DNA of 41,736 nucleotides, taken from the NCBI RefSeq assembly GCF_014647435.1, contig NZ_BMPE01000028.1:1-41736 (forward strand), written 5' to 3'. Both the position numbers and the translations under genes were made by a program. The DNA comes from Deinococcus radiotolerans. GTDB taxonomy: Bacteria > Deinococcota > Deinococci > Deinococcales > Deinococcaceae. Under the pieces are notes generated by a model. That model was not told where the DNA came from, did no database searches, and worked only from the letters and a program-made list of their open reading frames with translations. Positions 18,678 through 37,842 of the stretch are shown piece by piece (within the stretch, counting starts at the first letter, position 1; each line of letters begins with the position of its first letter).

Positions 18678-20003
18678 ATGAGTGCGGATGGCCTGCCGGA
18701 GAAGTTTGACGTGATCGTGCATCCCGCCGCCGAGTTGCGGGGGGAGTTGCGGGCGCAGCCGAGCAAGAACTACACGACGCGGTACCTGCTGGCGGCGGCG
18801 CTGGCGGACGGGGAGTCGCGGGTGGTGGGCGTGGCGACCAGCGAGGACGCCGAGGCGATGCTGCGCTGCCTGGAGGACTGGGGCGCGGGTGTGGAGCTGG
18901 TGGGTGGGGACGCCGTGATCCGGGGGTTCGGGGCGAGTCCGCGTGCGGGTGTGACGCTGAATCCGGGGAATGCGGGGGCGGTGGCGCGGTTCCTGATGGG
19001 CGTGGCGGCCCTGACGACCGGGACGGCGTTCGTGACCGACTACCCGGACTCGCTCGGGAAGCGGCCGCAGGGGGATCTGCTGGAGGCCCTGTCGCGCCTG
19101 GGCGCGCGCGTGCAGAGCCGTGAGGGGATGTTCCCGCTGTCCATCTCGGGGCCGGTGCGGGGCGGGGTGGTGGAGGTCAGTGCGGAGCGTAGCAGTCAGT
19201 ACGCCAGCGCGCTGATGTTCCTGGGGCCGCTGCTGCCCGGCGGGCTGGACCTGCGCCTGACGGGGGACATCAAGAGTCACGCGCCGCTGCGGCAGACGCT
19301 GGACACCCTGGCGGCGTTCGGGGTGCAGGCGTCCGCCAGCGAGGACCTGAGCCGCATCACCATTCCCGGTGGGCAGGCGTTCCGGGCGGGCCGCGTGCTC
19401 GTGCCGGGGGATTACCCGGGCAGCGCGGCGATCCTCGCGGCGGCCGCCACCCGGCCCGGCGAGCTGCGCCTGTCGAACCTCCGCGAGCACGACTTGCAGG
19501 GCGAACGCGAGGCGCTGAACGTCCTGCGCGAGATGGGAGCCGACCTGACCCGCGAGGGCGACACCGTGGTCGTGCGCGGCGGGCGGCCCCTGCACGCGGT
19601 CAAGCGCGACGGGGACGGATTCACGGACGCTGTGCAGGCCCTGACGGCGGCGGCGGCCCTGGCGGACGGCACGACCACCTGGGAGAACGTGTACACGCTG
19701 CGCCTGAAGGAATGCGACCGCATCAGCGACACGCGCCGCGAACTTCAGCGCCTCGGCCTGACCGTCACCGAGACGCAGGACAGCCTGACCATCACGGGCA
19801 CGCCCAGCCTCGCCGGGGGTGTCACGGCCGACGGGCACGGCGACCACCGCATGATCATGCTGCTGACCGTGCTGGGCCTGAGCGCGCAATCTCCCATCCG
19901 GATCACGGGCGCGCATCACATCCGCAAGAGCTACCCGATGTTCTTCCGCCACCTCGAATCCCTTGGGGCGAGGTTCGAGTACCCGGAAGCCACGCGCGCC
20001 TGA
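18678..20003 (+). CDS. aroA: 3-phosphoshikimate 1-carboxyvinyltransferase (EPSP synthase)
   Basis: Transfers enolpyruvate from PEP to shikimate-3-phosphate in the shikimate pathway, in the cytoplasm. The protein is 441 residues, near the family norm. The substrate-binding lysine is Lys30 (AQPSKNYTTRYLL), a Deinococcus-like variant of the usual SKSISNR motif. Others seen: NPGNAGAVARFLMG (PEP loop), LGKRPQGDLLEAL, RSSQYASALMFLGPLL, LRLKECDRI and GHGDHRMIM. ATG 18678 is chosen over the much longer open frame because family similarity begins there and TACGCT lies six bases upstream. It stands alone, with no other shikimate gene nearby. The altered PEP loop may affect inhibitor binding, which is inferred. 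Confidence 0.93.
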   Translation: MSADGLPEKFDVIVHPAAELRGELRAQPSKNYTTRYLLAAALADGESRVVGVATSEDAEAMLRCLEDWGAGVELVGGDAVIRGFGASPRAGVTLNPGNAGAVARFLMGVAALTTGTAFVTDYPDSLGKRPQGDLLEALSRLGARVQSREGMFPLSISGPVRGGVVEVSAERSSQYASALMFLGPLLPGGLDLRLTGDIKSHAPLRQTLDTLAAFGVQASASEDLSRITIPGGQAFRAGRVLVPGDYPGSAAILAAAATRPGELRLSNLREHDLQGEREALNVLREMGADLTREGDTVVVRGGRPLHAVKRDGDGFTDAVQALTAAAALADGTTTWENVYTLRLKECDRISDTRRELQRLGLTVTETQDSLTITGTPSLAGGVTADGHGDHRMIMLLTVLGLSAQSPIRITGAHHIRKSYPMFFRHLESLGARFEYPEATRA

Positions 20004-20114
20004 CCGCCCCGCGCGCCCCCTTCTTGCACCGCGTTCAGGATGCGCGGGGGAGGGGACGCGGCCTTCCTATGCTGTGGGTCAGTTCCTCACTCTTCCCGTT
20101 TCAGGAGGCGCAGC

Positions 20115-20393
20115 ATGATGCAAGGTTCCCCGGACATCGTCGGTGATTCCCCCGCCTGGCTGAGTTTCATCTGGATCGCGTTCACGACCGCGCTGGGCCT
20201 GATGCTGCTGGGCATCTACTTCATCCCCGTGGACTGGTGGGTGAAGGGATACCTGTACATGGGCACCCTGTTCCTGACCGCCAGCACCCTGACGCTCTCC
20301 AAGAGCCTGCGCGACCGGCACGAGCACGAACGGCTCGTGAACCGCGTCAAGAGTGCCCGCACCGAGCAGGTGCTCAGCAAATTCGACACCTGA
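20115..20393 (+). CDS. YiaA/YiaB-type two-helix membrane protein
   Basis: A 92-residue protein with two predicted transmembrane helices, WLSFIWIAFTTALGLMLLGI and VKGYLYMGTLFLTASTLTL, joined by YFIPVDWW. This is the YiaAB two-helix domain. The C-terminus is charged (KSLRDRHEHERL). Function is unknown. The ATG at 20115 follows AGGAGG (20103-20108) at good spacing, and a second in-frame ATG at 20118 is an alternative. Residues upstream in the open frame lack coding character. A TATGCT box (20068-20073) could be its -10. It ends before a large structured intergenic region. Confidence 0.8.
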   Translation: MMQGSPDIVGDSPAWLSFIWIAFTTALGLMLLGIYFIPVDWWVKGYLYMGTLFLTASTLTLSKSLRDRHEHERLVNRVKSARTEQVLSKFDT

Positions 20394-20408
20394 CGGGCGG
20401 ACAGCAGC

Positions 20409-20447
20409 ATTCAGAGGTCTTGAATGGGTGTCCCAAGACCTCTGAAT
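20409..20447 (+). terminator. 14-bp perfect hairpin after the YiaA/B gene
   Basis: ATTCAGAGGTCTTG (20409-20422) and CAAGACCTCTGAAT (20434-20447) pair perfectly across an 11-base loop. There is no T-tract, but its position 15 bases after the stop suggests termination or 3'-end protection. It is the first of three hairpins in this gap. Confidence 0.55.
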
Positions 20448-20493
20448 CGAGCGGACTCGAAGAGCTGCGCCGCAGAGCGAGCATCTGAGAAGG

Positions 20494-20600
20494 ACAGCGG
20501 TTGAAAGTGGAGCCCTGGGGCGTGCTCTTGGCCCCAGGGTGGAACTGGAAACCGCTGTGACTGGACCTCCGGCCCGTGAAGCCGCACTTGAGCGGGCCGG
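20494..20600. other. Tandem nested hairpins, possible structured RNA or repeat
   Basis: ACAGCGGTT (20494-20502) pairs with AACCGCTGT (20550-20558) around an inner stem, CCCTGGGGC (20513-20521) with GCCCCAGGG (20531-20539). A third stem, CCGGCCCG (20569-20576) with CGGGCCGG (20593-20600), follows. All stems are perfect. The spacing and nesting look selected. No coding role is evident. It could be a repeat element, a small RNA or a leader of the downstream sugar dehydrogenase. Confidence 0.5.
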
Positions 20601-20636
20601 TATGCCGGGCTCATGAGCGGCTGATCTGCTGGGAGC

Positions 20637-21755
20637 ATGCCCTCAACTCGACTGGCCTTCCCGGCGGCGCTGGCTGCCACGACCATCGCCCTGCTGGGGA
20701 CCAGCTGTGCGCAGAGCAGCACGGGCGCCGCGCAGAGCTTCAAGGTGCCCGCCGGATTTCAGGTGAACCTGTACGCGGACGGGTTCAAGAAGCCGCGCTT
20801 CATGGTGGTGGCCAGCAACGGGGACGTCCTGCTCAGCGATACGGGGGCCGGGACCGTGTACGTCCTGCCGGACCGCAACCGCGACGGCAAGGCCGACGGC
20901 AAGCAGGTGTTCGCCAGCGGGTTGAACCAGCCACACGGCCTGGCCACCCAGGGCGGGTTCCTGTACGTGGCGAACACGGACGGCGTGGTGCGCTTCCCCT
21001 ACAAGCCCGGGGAGACGAAGGCCAGCGCCGCACCCACGAAACTGGTGGACCTGCCGGGCGGGGGCGGGCACTCGACCCGCACGGTGGAGTTCGGTCCGGA
21101 CGGGCGGATGTACGTGTCGGCGGGCAGCACCTGCAACGTCTGCGAGGAGAGCGACCCGAAACGCGCCGCGATCTGGGTGTACGACGCGGACGGGAAGAAC
21201 GGCAAACCCTACGCGACGGGCCTGCGCAACGCGGTGGGGCTGGAGTGGTTCGGCGGGCAGCTGTACGCCACGAACAACGGCCGTGACCAGCTGGGCGACG
21301 ACCTGCCGCCCGAGGGGTTCTACAAGGTCAAGTCAGGTGGGTTCTACGGCTGGCCGTACTGCTACACCACCCAGCCCGGACAGGCGCAGGTGTGGGACAA
21401 GGACTTTGGGCGCAAGTCGGCCGACACCTGTAAGGCCGCCACGCCCGCATTCGCCCTGACGACCGCGCACTCCGCGCCGCTGGGGCTGGCGTTCTACACT
21501 GGGAAGACCTTCCCCGCCGCGTACCGCGGGCAGATGTTCGTGGCGCTGCATGGCAGCTGGAACCGCAGCGAGAAGAGCGGGTACAAGGTGATCACCATTG
21601 ACCCGCAGACCGGGAAGGTCACGGATTTCCTGACCGGCTTCCTGCGCGGGCAGAACGTGGTGGGCCGCCCGGTGGACCTGGCGGTCGCGGCGGACGGCTC
21701 GCTGCTGCTGACCGACGACGGCGAGGGCCGCGTCTGGCGCATCCAGGCCCGCTGA
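20637..21755 (+). CDS. PQQ-dependent sugar dehydrogenase family protein (secreted)
   Basis: A 372-residue six-bladed beta-propeller of the glucose/sorbosone dehydrogenase family. An export signal is seen at 1-25, with LLGTSCAQ at the end; Cys24 could be lipidated, though the lipobox is not ideal. Family motifs are visible: GFQVNLYADGFKKPRFM, LNQPHGLA, GGGGHSTRTVEFGPDGRMYV, ATGLRNAVGLEW, GFYGWPYCY and ALHGSWNRS. It should oxidise an aldose or use another periplasmic substrate with PQQ. PQQ binding itself is not provable by eye. A CNVCEESD cysteine pair and a CYTTQ cysteine suggest disulfides. ATG 20637 follows GGGAG at short spacing. Confidence 0.85.
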   Translation: MPSTRLAFPAALAATTIALLGTSCAQSSTGAAQSFKVPAGFQVNLYADGFKKPRFMVVASNGDVLLSDTGAGTVYVLPDRNRDGKADGKQVFASGLNQPHGLATQGGFLYVANTDGVVRFPYKPGETKASAAPTKLVDLPGGGGHSTRTVEFGPDGRMYVSAGSTCNVCEESDPKRAAIWVYDADGKNGKPYATGLRNAVGLEWFGGQLYATNNGRDQLGDDLPPEGFYKVKSGGFYGWPYCYTTQPGQAQVWDKDFGRKSADTCKAATPAFALTTAHSAPLGLAFYTGKTFPAAYRGQMFVALHGSWNRSEKSGYKVITIDPQTGKVTDFLTGFLRGQNVVGRPVDLAVAADGSLLLTDDGEGRVWRIQAR

Positions 21756-22028
21756 AACCTGTTGGTCGGCGGGGCTGAAGGGAAAACCTCCGCCTCGCCG
21801 GTCACAGTGTGGTCATGTTGCAGCTTCTTTAGTGCCGGGCGTCGCAGCGTTATCGGCCCATCCGAGCTCCTTTCCGCTCCGCCAAAATATTTATCGCGAC
21901 GAGTCGCCTCCGCCTGAAGGACCTGACGCTGCCCACACCGCCGGGGGCCGGACAGCTGTCCAGCTGACACGCCTTTCTGTACTGGACTGCGGATTCAGGA
22001 ACAGGCGAGGCGCGGTACACTGGAGGGC
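21756..22028. other. Intergenic region with palindrome and promoter
   Basis: No gene is supported. GC is lower around 21830-21900 (CCAAAATATTTATCG). A perfect 12-bp palindrome GGACAGCTGTCC lies at 21950-21961. TACACT (22016-22021) is a -10 box seven bases before GTG 22029. Confidence 0.5.
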
Positions 22029-22105
22029 GTGTTTGTTCATGCCGTGAAGGTCATTCCGTCCCGCCCGCACGGCTGGGCGCCTGAAACGGGCGTCCCGGTG
22101 CACGC

Positions 22106-22109
<4 letters not shown>
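22029..22109 (+). CDS. 26-codon small ORF coupled to the SNF2 gene
   Basis: A GTG at 22029, seven bases after a TACACT -10 box, opens a 26-codon frame (product begins MFVHAVKVIPSRPHGW). It ends in a TGA that overlaps the SNF2 helicase ATG as ATGA (22106-22109). The helicase start has neither a Shine-Dalgarno nor a -10 box at leaderless distance, so its translation probably depends on ribosomes finishing this frame. The peptide has no recognisable domain and may have no function of its own. The coupling role is inferred from the overlap and promoter spacing. Confidence 0.5.
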
Positions 22110-25468
<3,359 letters not shown>

Positions 25469-25482
25469 TCCAGAGCTGATCC

Positions 25483-25522
25483 GAGGACGCCCGCAGACCT
25501 GTCTCAGGCTGCGGGCGTCCTC
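25483..25522. terminator. Strong hairpin between SNF2 and rpoC
   Basis: GAGGACGCCCGCAG (25483-25496) pairs with CTGCGGGCGTCCTC (25509-25522), with an inner CCTG/CAGG extension. It lies between convergent genes and has no T-tract. It probably stops both transcripts, mainly SNF2. Confidence 0.75.
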
Positions 25523-25548
25523 GTGCTCAGGGGGTGGCGCCCACAAGA

Positions 25549-25578
25549 GAACCCCCGCCCGCAGGGGGCAGGGGGTTC
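25549..25578 (-). terminator. Terminator-like hairpin after rpoC
   Basis: GAACCCCC (25549-25556) pairs with GGGGGTTC (25571-25578). On the minus strand it is followed by TCTTGTG. It lies 14 bases beyond the rpoC stop. Confidence 0.6.
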
Positions 25579-25592
25579 GTGAGCCTAACGGA

Positions 25593-30212
<4,620 letters not shown>

Positions 30213-30247
30213 TGAGACTCCTGGGTTGGGAGGCTTGAACCGGGGGG

Positions 30248-30296
30248 CCAGGGGTCAGAGGTTCTGGGCACGGGACCTGGACGCTGTGACCCCTGG
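30248..30296 (-). promoter_or_regulatory. Hairpin between rpoB and rpoC
   Basis: CCAGGGGTCA (30248-30257) and TGACCCCTGG (30287-30296) pair perfectly and enclose a smaller AGGT/ACCT stem. It lies in the 104-bp rpoB-rpoC gap. It has no U-tract, so mRNA processing or tuning of rpoC expression is more likely than termination. A second small repeat (GCGCGCTAACGCGCGC, about 30300-30315) sits beside the rpoB stop. Confidence 0.5.
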
Positions 30297-30316
30297 ACGG
30301 CGCGCTAACGCGCGCC

Positions 30317-33775
<3,459 letters not shown>

Positions 33776-33940
33776 CTCGCACGCCCTCTTCTGAACTCAC
33801 GCGCGTTTCCGGGGTGGAGAAACAAGCGCGCGGGAAGCGCGGCCCCTTGCCTGGGCGCGTTCCCTGAAAATTAAGTTAGTTTTGCAGACCCGTTCGCCGC
33901 AAAGAACTCCTGGCCCGACCCATCATGGTCAGCACAGAAC
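33776..33940 (-). other. rpoB 5' leader (about 160 bases)
   Basis: The leader between the rpoB promoter and the ATG. It contains a GTTTC...GAAAC stem flanked by GCGCGC-type arms (about 33800-33850), a short AT-rich piece (33865-33880) and the GAGGTGG ribosome-binding site. A regulatory fold is possible, but no known class is recognised. Confidence 0.4.
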
Positions 33941-33970
33941 AGTATACGCCCGCCCGGCATGACCGGTCAA
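33941..33970 (-). promoter_or_regulatory. rpoBC promoter
   Basis: On the minus strand, TTGACC (complement of 33965-33970) and TATACT (complement of 33941-33946) are spaced 18 bases apart. This is a near-consensus housekeeping promoter. The expected start is near 33934. Confidence 0.8.
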
Positions 33971-34124
33971 CGGGCGTCCTGGCCTGCAACACTTCAGGGG
34001 GCCGGGCGCGGGTGATGACGCGAAGTATGCCGCACCGCCCACCCCGGAATCAATCCACCCACGCCCTGAGGGTCACTTCACGAACTCAGCGCGATTCCCG
34101 CGCCGCACCCCGTAGCATGGACAG

Positions 34125-34912
<788 letters not shown>

Positions 34913-34916
<4 letters not shown>

Positions 34917-35422
34917 TCGCCGCGCCGGTCTACCTGTACGACCAGCCCGGTCCGCAGCGACCCGCCCAGATCCGGCGGGTGGAGGGCCCCCAGACGGTCT
35001 GGACGCTGCCCATTCCTGCCGAACTGACCCGGCAGTCCGCGCAACTGGGCCTGGGGCAGCTGTGGATGACCCTGTGCCCCACGGGCGGTGGCACCACCGC
35101 GTCCGCCTGCGAGACGTGGCAGATCAACCTGCGGACCGGAGAGCGGCTGAACAACTGGCCGGGCGAACTGTGGACCGCCCAGGCCGCCGCGGTGGTGCTG
35201 GTCACCGACCGCTCCCGGTCATTCGATGCCCTGGACGTCTTCACCTTCCAGGCGACCGTTGTGCAGGCCACCGGGGTGCGCGGCGTGACCGGCCAACTCA
35301 GCGCCCGCCCGGACTGCGGCAGTTTCGATGTGCTCGGCCTACGCTGGATGGGGGAGACACTGCGACTGAGCGTCCGCGACCGCTGCGGCCTGTGGACGAA
35401 AGGGTTCGGAGGGGCGTCCTGA
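34913..35422 (+). CDS. Hypothetical protein in the TPR operon
   Basis: A 169-residue protein without a recognised family. It begins at GTG 34913, overlapping the TPR gene's stop by four bases, so translation is coupled. It looks mostly beta, with repeated hydrophobic strands (LDVFTFQATVVQATGVRG) and three cysteines (in LCPTGG, SACETW and RPDCGS). There is no clear signal peptide. It could be an immunity-like or regulatory partner of its neighbours, but nothing in the sequence proves a function. Confidence 0.55.
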
Positions 35423-35439
35423 CGGCATCTGATCAGGGC

Positions 35440-35862
35440 GTGACCGTGGTGACCGAGCTGAGTGGAGCCCGCGTGCCCGTCGGTGTGACCGGGACAGGGG
35501 AGTGGATGTACCTCGCGCGGGAGGGCGAGTGGTCATCACTGACCGCAGCGGCCCCGATCTTTCTGGTGACGGTCTTGCAGGAAGGGACGGCGTTTCACGC
35601 GGATCTGTGCGCGAGGTTGATTGCCGCAGGGCTCGATCCGTCGCTGGCGCACCGCTTCCCAACGCACCTGAGTGTCCGGCTCGGCCTGACTTTCCCCTCG
35701 GATTTCTGGCAGCAGGGTGCGGTGGACTGGATTGAGCGTGAGGGGGGAGCAGGCGCGTTTCAGCCTGAGCTGAATGTTCTGGTGATGCACGGCCGCACGC
35801 AGCGGATTCGGCATGGGGCGCGGCGGATGCTGCGGCAGAGTCAACGGGAGGAGCGGACTTAA
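35440..35862 (+). CDS. Hypothetical protein, third gene of the TPR operon
   Basis: About 140 residues, no recognised domain. The C-terminal half is charged and helical (RTQRIRHGARRMLRQSQ). The frame is open upstream, so the start is uncertain. GTG 35440 is the first standard codon in it after the previous gene ends. A CTG at 35419 overlaps the previous stop (CTGA) and lies four bases after GGAGGGG (35408-35414), which is a better ribosome-binding arrangement. It follows the 169-residue gene closely and should be cotranscribed. I cannot suggest a function. Confidence 0.5.
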   Translation: MTVVTELSGARVPVGVTGTGEWMYLAREGEWSSLTAAAPIFLVTVLQEGTAFHADLCARLIAAGLDPSLAHRFPTHLSVRLGLTFPSDFWQQGAVDWIEREGGAGAFQPELNVLVMHGRTQRIRHGARRMLRQSQREERT

Positions 35863-35870
35863 GCCATCCT

Positions 35871-35915
35871 TATTACCCGGGCACTATTGCTCCTGCTAAT
35901 TCACCCGGGTAATAT
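35871..35915 (+). promoter_or_regulatory. Paired ACCCGGGT operators and -10 box of the DUF2239 operon
   Basis: TATTACCCGGG (35871-35881) is the exact inverted repeat of CCCGGGTAATA (35904-35914). Each arm is an imperfect copy of the palindrome TTACCCGGGTAA, with centres 28 bp apart. The right copy overlaps a TAATAT -10 box (35910-35915) six bases before ATG 35922. This is a strong candidate operator pair for a dimeric regulator, possibly the DUF2239 protein itself. Confidence 0.7.
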
Positions 35916-35921
35916 TTGGGC

Positions 35922-36473
35922 ATGGACACGGAAGCGACCTTCACCACCTTCGACGGATCCACCCGCCGCCTGACTGCCCCTCTTGCGGAGACGCTCGCGC
36001 AGTTGCACGGCCAGCCTCATCCTGGCCAACTGACCTTCGACGACCGGACCGGGCGCAGCGTGGACTTCGACCTGAGCGGTTCTCTGGAGGACGTGCTGGC
36101 CCGTCATGTGCCGACGGAACCCCGTAGTGGGCCGGGCCGTCCGAAGCTGGGCGTCGTGTCGCGCGAGGTCTCGCTGCTGCCCCGCCACTGGGAGTGGCTG
36201 GAACGCCAGCGGGGCGGGGCGTCCGCGGCGCTGCGCCGCCTGATTGACGAGGCCCGCAAGGCCGACCCGGACGGCGAGCGCCGCGCGCAGGCCCAAGCGG
36301 CAGCCGACCGGTTCCTGGGGGCGATGGGCGGTGACCTGCCGGGGTTCGAGGCGGCCACCCGCGCCCTGTACGCCGGGCAGCGCGCCGCGTTCGAGGCGGC
36401 GCTGGCCGCGTGGCCCCCGGACGTCCGTACGCACGCCCTATACCTCGCGGCGCCCGCGCTGGAGGAAGCGTGA
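35922..36473 (+). CDS. DUF2239 protein with a ribbon-helix-helix-like domain
   Basis: A 183-residue DUF2239-family protein. An N-terminal beta domain (1-60, LTFDDRTGRSVDFDLSG) is followed by a GRPKLGVVSREVSLLPRHW segment and then WLERQRGGASAALRRLIDEA. Residues about 80-113 fit a ribbon-helix-helix fold: a short strand (REVSLL), a first helix, a GAS turn and a second helix. It is probably a DNA-binding regulator, though the RHH reading is mine, by eye. The C-terminal half is helical. ATG 35922 is leaderless. Its TGA overlaps the GIY-YIG gene start. The palindromes just upstream suggest autoregulation. Confidence 0.78.
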   Translation: MDTEATFTTFDGSTRRLTAPLAETLAQLHGQPHPGQLTFDDRTGRSVDFDLSGSLEDVLARHVPTEPRSGPGRPKLGVVSREVSLLPRHWEWLERQRGGASAALRRLIDEARKADPDGERRAQAQAAADRFLGAMGGDLPGFEAATRALYAGQRAAFEAALAAWPPDVRTHALYLAAPALEEA

Positions 36474-36775
36474 AGCACACGCCGCGCCCGGGCATCTACC
36501 GCGTGCAGCACCTCACCTCGGGCCGCAGCCTGCTGGGCAGCAGCGTGGACGCCCCCGCGTACCTGAACCGGGTCCGCTTCGAGTTACAGCTGGGTTCGCA
36601 CCGGCACCCGGGACTTCAGCGAGACTGGGTTCAGGACGGCCCGGACGCGTTCACGTTCGAGGTGCTGGATGAACTGAAGCCGGACGCGGCGGGCCGCGTG
36701 TCGCCGGACGACCTGAAGGAGTTGCTCTCGTTATGGCAGGAGAAGCTGAACGTGTCCCCCCAGCCGTCGTACTGA
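36470..36775 (+). CDS. GIY-YIG nuclease-like protein, degenerate motif
   Basis: A 101-residue single-domain protein with the GIY-YIG fold pattern. PGIYRVQHLTSGRSLLGSS holds GIY, but the YIG part reads LLG. Then come a conserved Arg (NRVRFELQLGSHRHPGLQRDW) and FTFEVLDEL with the expected Glu. The missing Tyr and changed His/Asn suggest weak or lost nuclease activity, or a variant clade. The start is GTG 36470 with GGAGGAA upstream, overlapping the DUF2239 stop as GTGA. A DNA-binding regulator followed by a nuclease-like gene resembles a toxin-antitoxin or mobile nuclease arrangement, but that is not shown. Confidence 0.72.
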   Translation: MKHTPRPGIYRVQHLTSGRSLLGSSVDAPAYLNRVRFELQLGSHRHPGLQRDWVQDGPDAFTFEVLDELKPDAAGRVSPDDLKELLSLWQEKLNVSPQPSY

Positions 36776-37350
36776 ACGCCAGGACGCCCGCCTCGGAACT
36801 GGCAGTTCTGGCCCGCCACCCGGAGGCCGGGGTACGGGCTCAGGTCGCGCGGCACCCGAACACGCCCGCAGCCGTGCTGGGCGCCCTAACCCCCGAGTTC
36901 CCGGTTGAGGTGCTGACGAATCCGGCCCTGCCTCTGCTGCGGCTGGCCGATCCGCACCTGCTGCGCGGCTGGCCGGACGGTGCTTTTCACGCGCTGCTGC
37001 GCCTGCCGGACCTCCCCATGTGGGTGAGGACGCACCTGATCCGGCACGGGCGCACGGAACTGCTCATCCCGCTGGCGCAGCACACCACGCTGACCGGGGC
37101 GGAGGTACAGGCGCTGGCGGGGCACGCCGCGTGGCTGGTGCGCGCCCGGATCGCCGCCCGGCCGGACCTCGCCCCGGAACTGCTCGGCGTGCTGGCGGCC
37201 GATCCGGACTACGGCGTGCGGCTGGCCGTGGCGTCCCGCCCGGCGCTGCCAGAGGACGTGGCGCGGACGCTGCGCGAGGACACTTCCCGGTTCGTGCGGC
37301 AGGTGGTCGGGCAGGCACCGAAGCACCGCTCAGCTGACCGGCCGGGTTAG
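36733..37350 (+). CDS. Leucine-rich-repeat-variant (LRV, HEAT-like) protein
   Basis: A 205-residue alpha-solenoid. Repeats of about 24 residues recur: LAVLARHPEAGVRAQVARHP, then NTPAAVLGALTPEF, VRARIAARPDLAPELLGVLA and DYGVRLAVASRPALPEDVAR. This is the LRV pattern, probably a protein-binding surface. No iron-sulfur cysteine motif is seen. The only ATG consistent with the repeats is at 36733, with GAAGGAG upstream, so the gene overlaps the GIY-YIG gene by 43 bases in another frame, an unusually large overlap. A later non-ATG start is possible. Cotranscribed with DUF2239. Confidence 0.72.
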   Translation: MAGEAERVPPAVVLNARTPASELAVLARHPEAGVRAQVARHPNTPAAVLGALTPEFPVEVLTNPALPLLRLADPHLLRGWPDGAFHALLRLPDLPMWVRTHLIRHGRTELLIPLAQHTTLTGAEVQALAGHAAWLVRARIAARPDLAPELLGVLAADPDYGVRLAVASRPALPEDVARTLREDTSRFVRQVVGQAPKHRSADRPG

Positions 37351-37353
37351 GCC

Positions 37354-37359
37354 TACACT
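37354..37359 (+). promoter_or_regulatory. Candidate -10 box for the rhodanese gene
   Basis: TACACT (37354-37359) lies just after the LRV stop and about 75 bases before the rhodanese ATG. There is no good -35 at 16-18 bases, so this is tentative. Confidence 0.35.
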
Positions 37360-37434
37360 GGAGGGGAAGGGAGCCCACGGTTCTCGTTCATTCTGCCGGG
37401 AACCACGTTCACTGTCTCTCTTCCGGAGGCACGC

Positions 37435-37827
37435 ATGACTGGGAAGACCGCTGCTCAACTGGTTCAGGACGCCAAGCAACGCGTGGAGAACCTCACCGTG
37501 GATCAGGTGGCCCGCGAGGTGCAGGCCGGGGACGCCCTGCTCGTCGACATCCGGGAGCCCGGTGAGGCCCAGGAGGACGGCGTGATTCCCGGTGCGGTTG
37601 CCGCCCCGCGCGGCATGCTGGAATTCTGGGCGGACCCCAGCAGCCCCTACCACCGCCAGGAGTTCAGCCCGGACCGGCGCATCATCCTGCACTGCGCGTC
37701 CGGGGGCCGCTCGGCACTGGCGGCCGACACCCTCCAGCAGATGGGGTACGGCCGGGTCGCGCATCTGGACGGGGGGATCCGCGCGTGGGCGCAGGCGGGT
37801 CAGGCTGTCGAGCGCCCTGGCACGTAA
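37435..37827 (+). CDS. Rhodanese-like sulfurtransferase
   Basis: A 130-residue single-domain rhodanese. The active-site loop is HCASGGRSAL with the catalytic Cys at its start (about residue 87), preceded by LLVDIREPGEAQEDGVIPGA, the usual rhodanese start. It moves sulfane sulfur to an acceptor and is likely cytoplasmic. The first 20 residues are a helical extension. ATG 37435 follows CCGGAGG at good spacing. It is convergent with rplL and may share the hairpin that follows. Confidence 0.92.
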   Translation: MTGKTAAQLVQDAKQRVENLTVDQVAREVQAGDALLVDIREPGEAQEDGVIPGAVAAPRGMLEFWADPSSPYHRQEFSPDRRIILHCASGGRSALAADTLQQMGYGRVAHLDGGIRAWAQAGQAVERPGT

Positions 37828-37842
37828 GCCAAAGCGGCATGG

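Noticed and set aside
20411..20743. Minus-strand ORF across the hairpin region upstream of the sugar dehydrogenase
   Set aside because: It runs through three perfect hairpins and the 5' end of a good gene. Its product has no domain.
21950..21961. The palindrome GGACAGCTGTCC as a radiation/desiccation response motif near the SNF2 gene
   Set aside because: It does not match the Deinococcus RDRM (TTATGTCATTGACATAA-like). No such motif was found by eye anywhere in the window.
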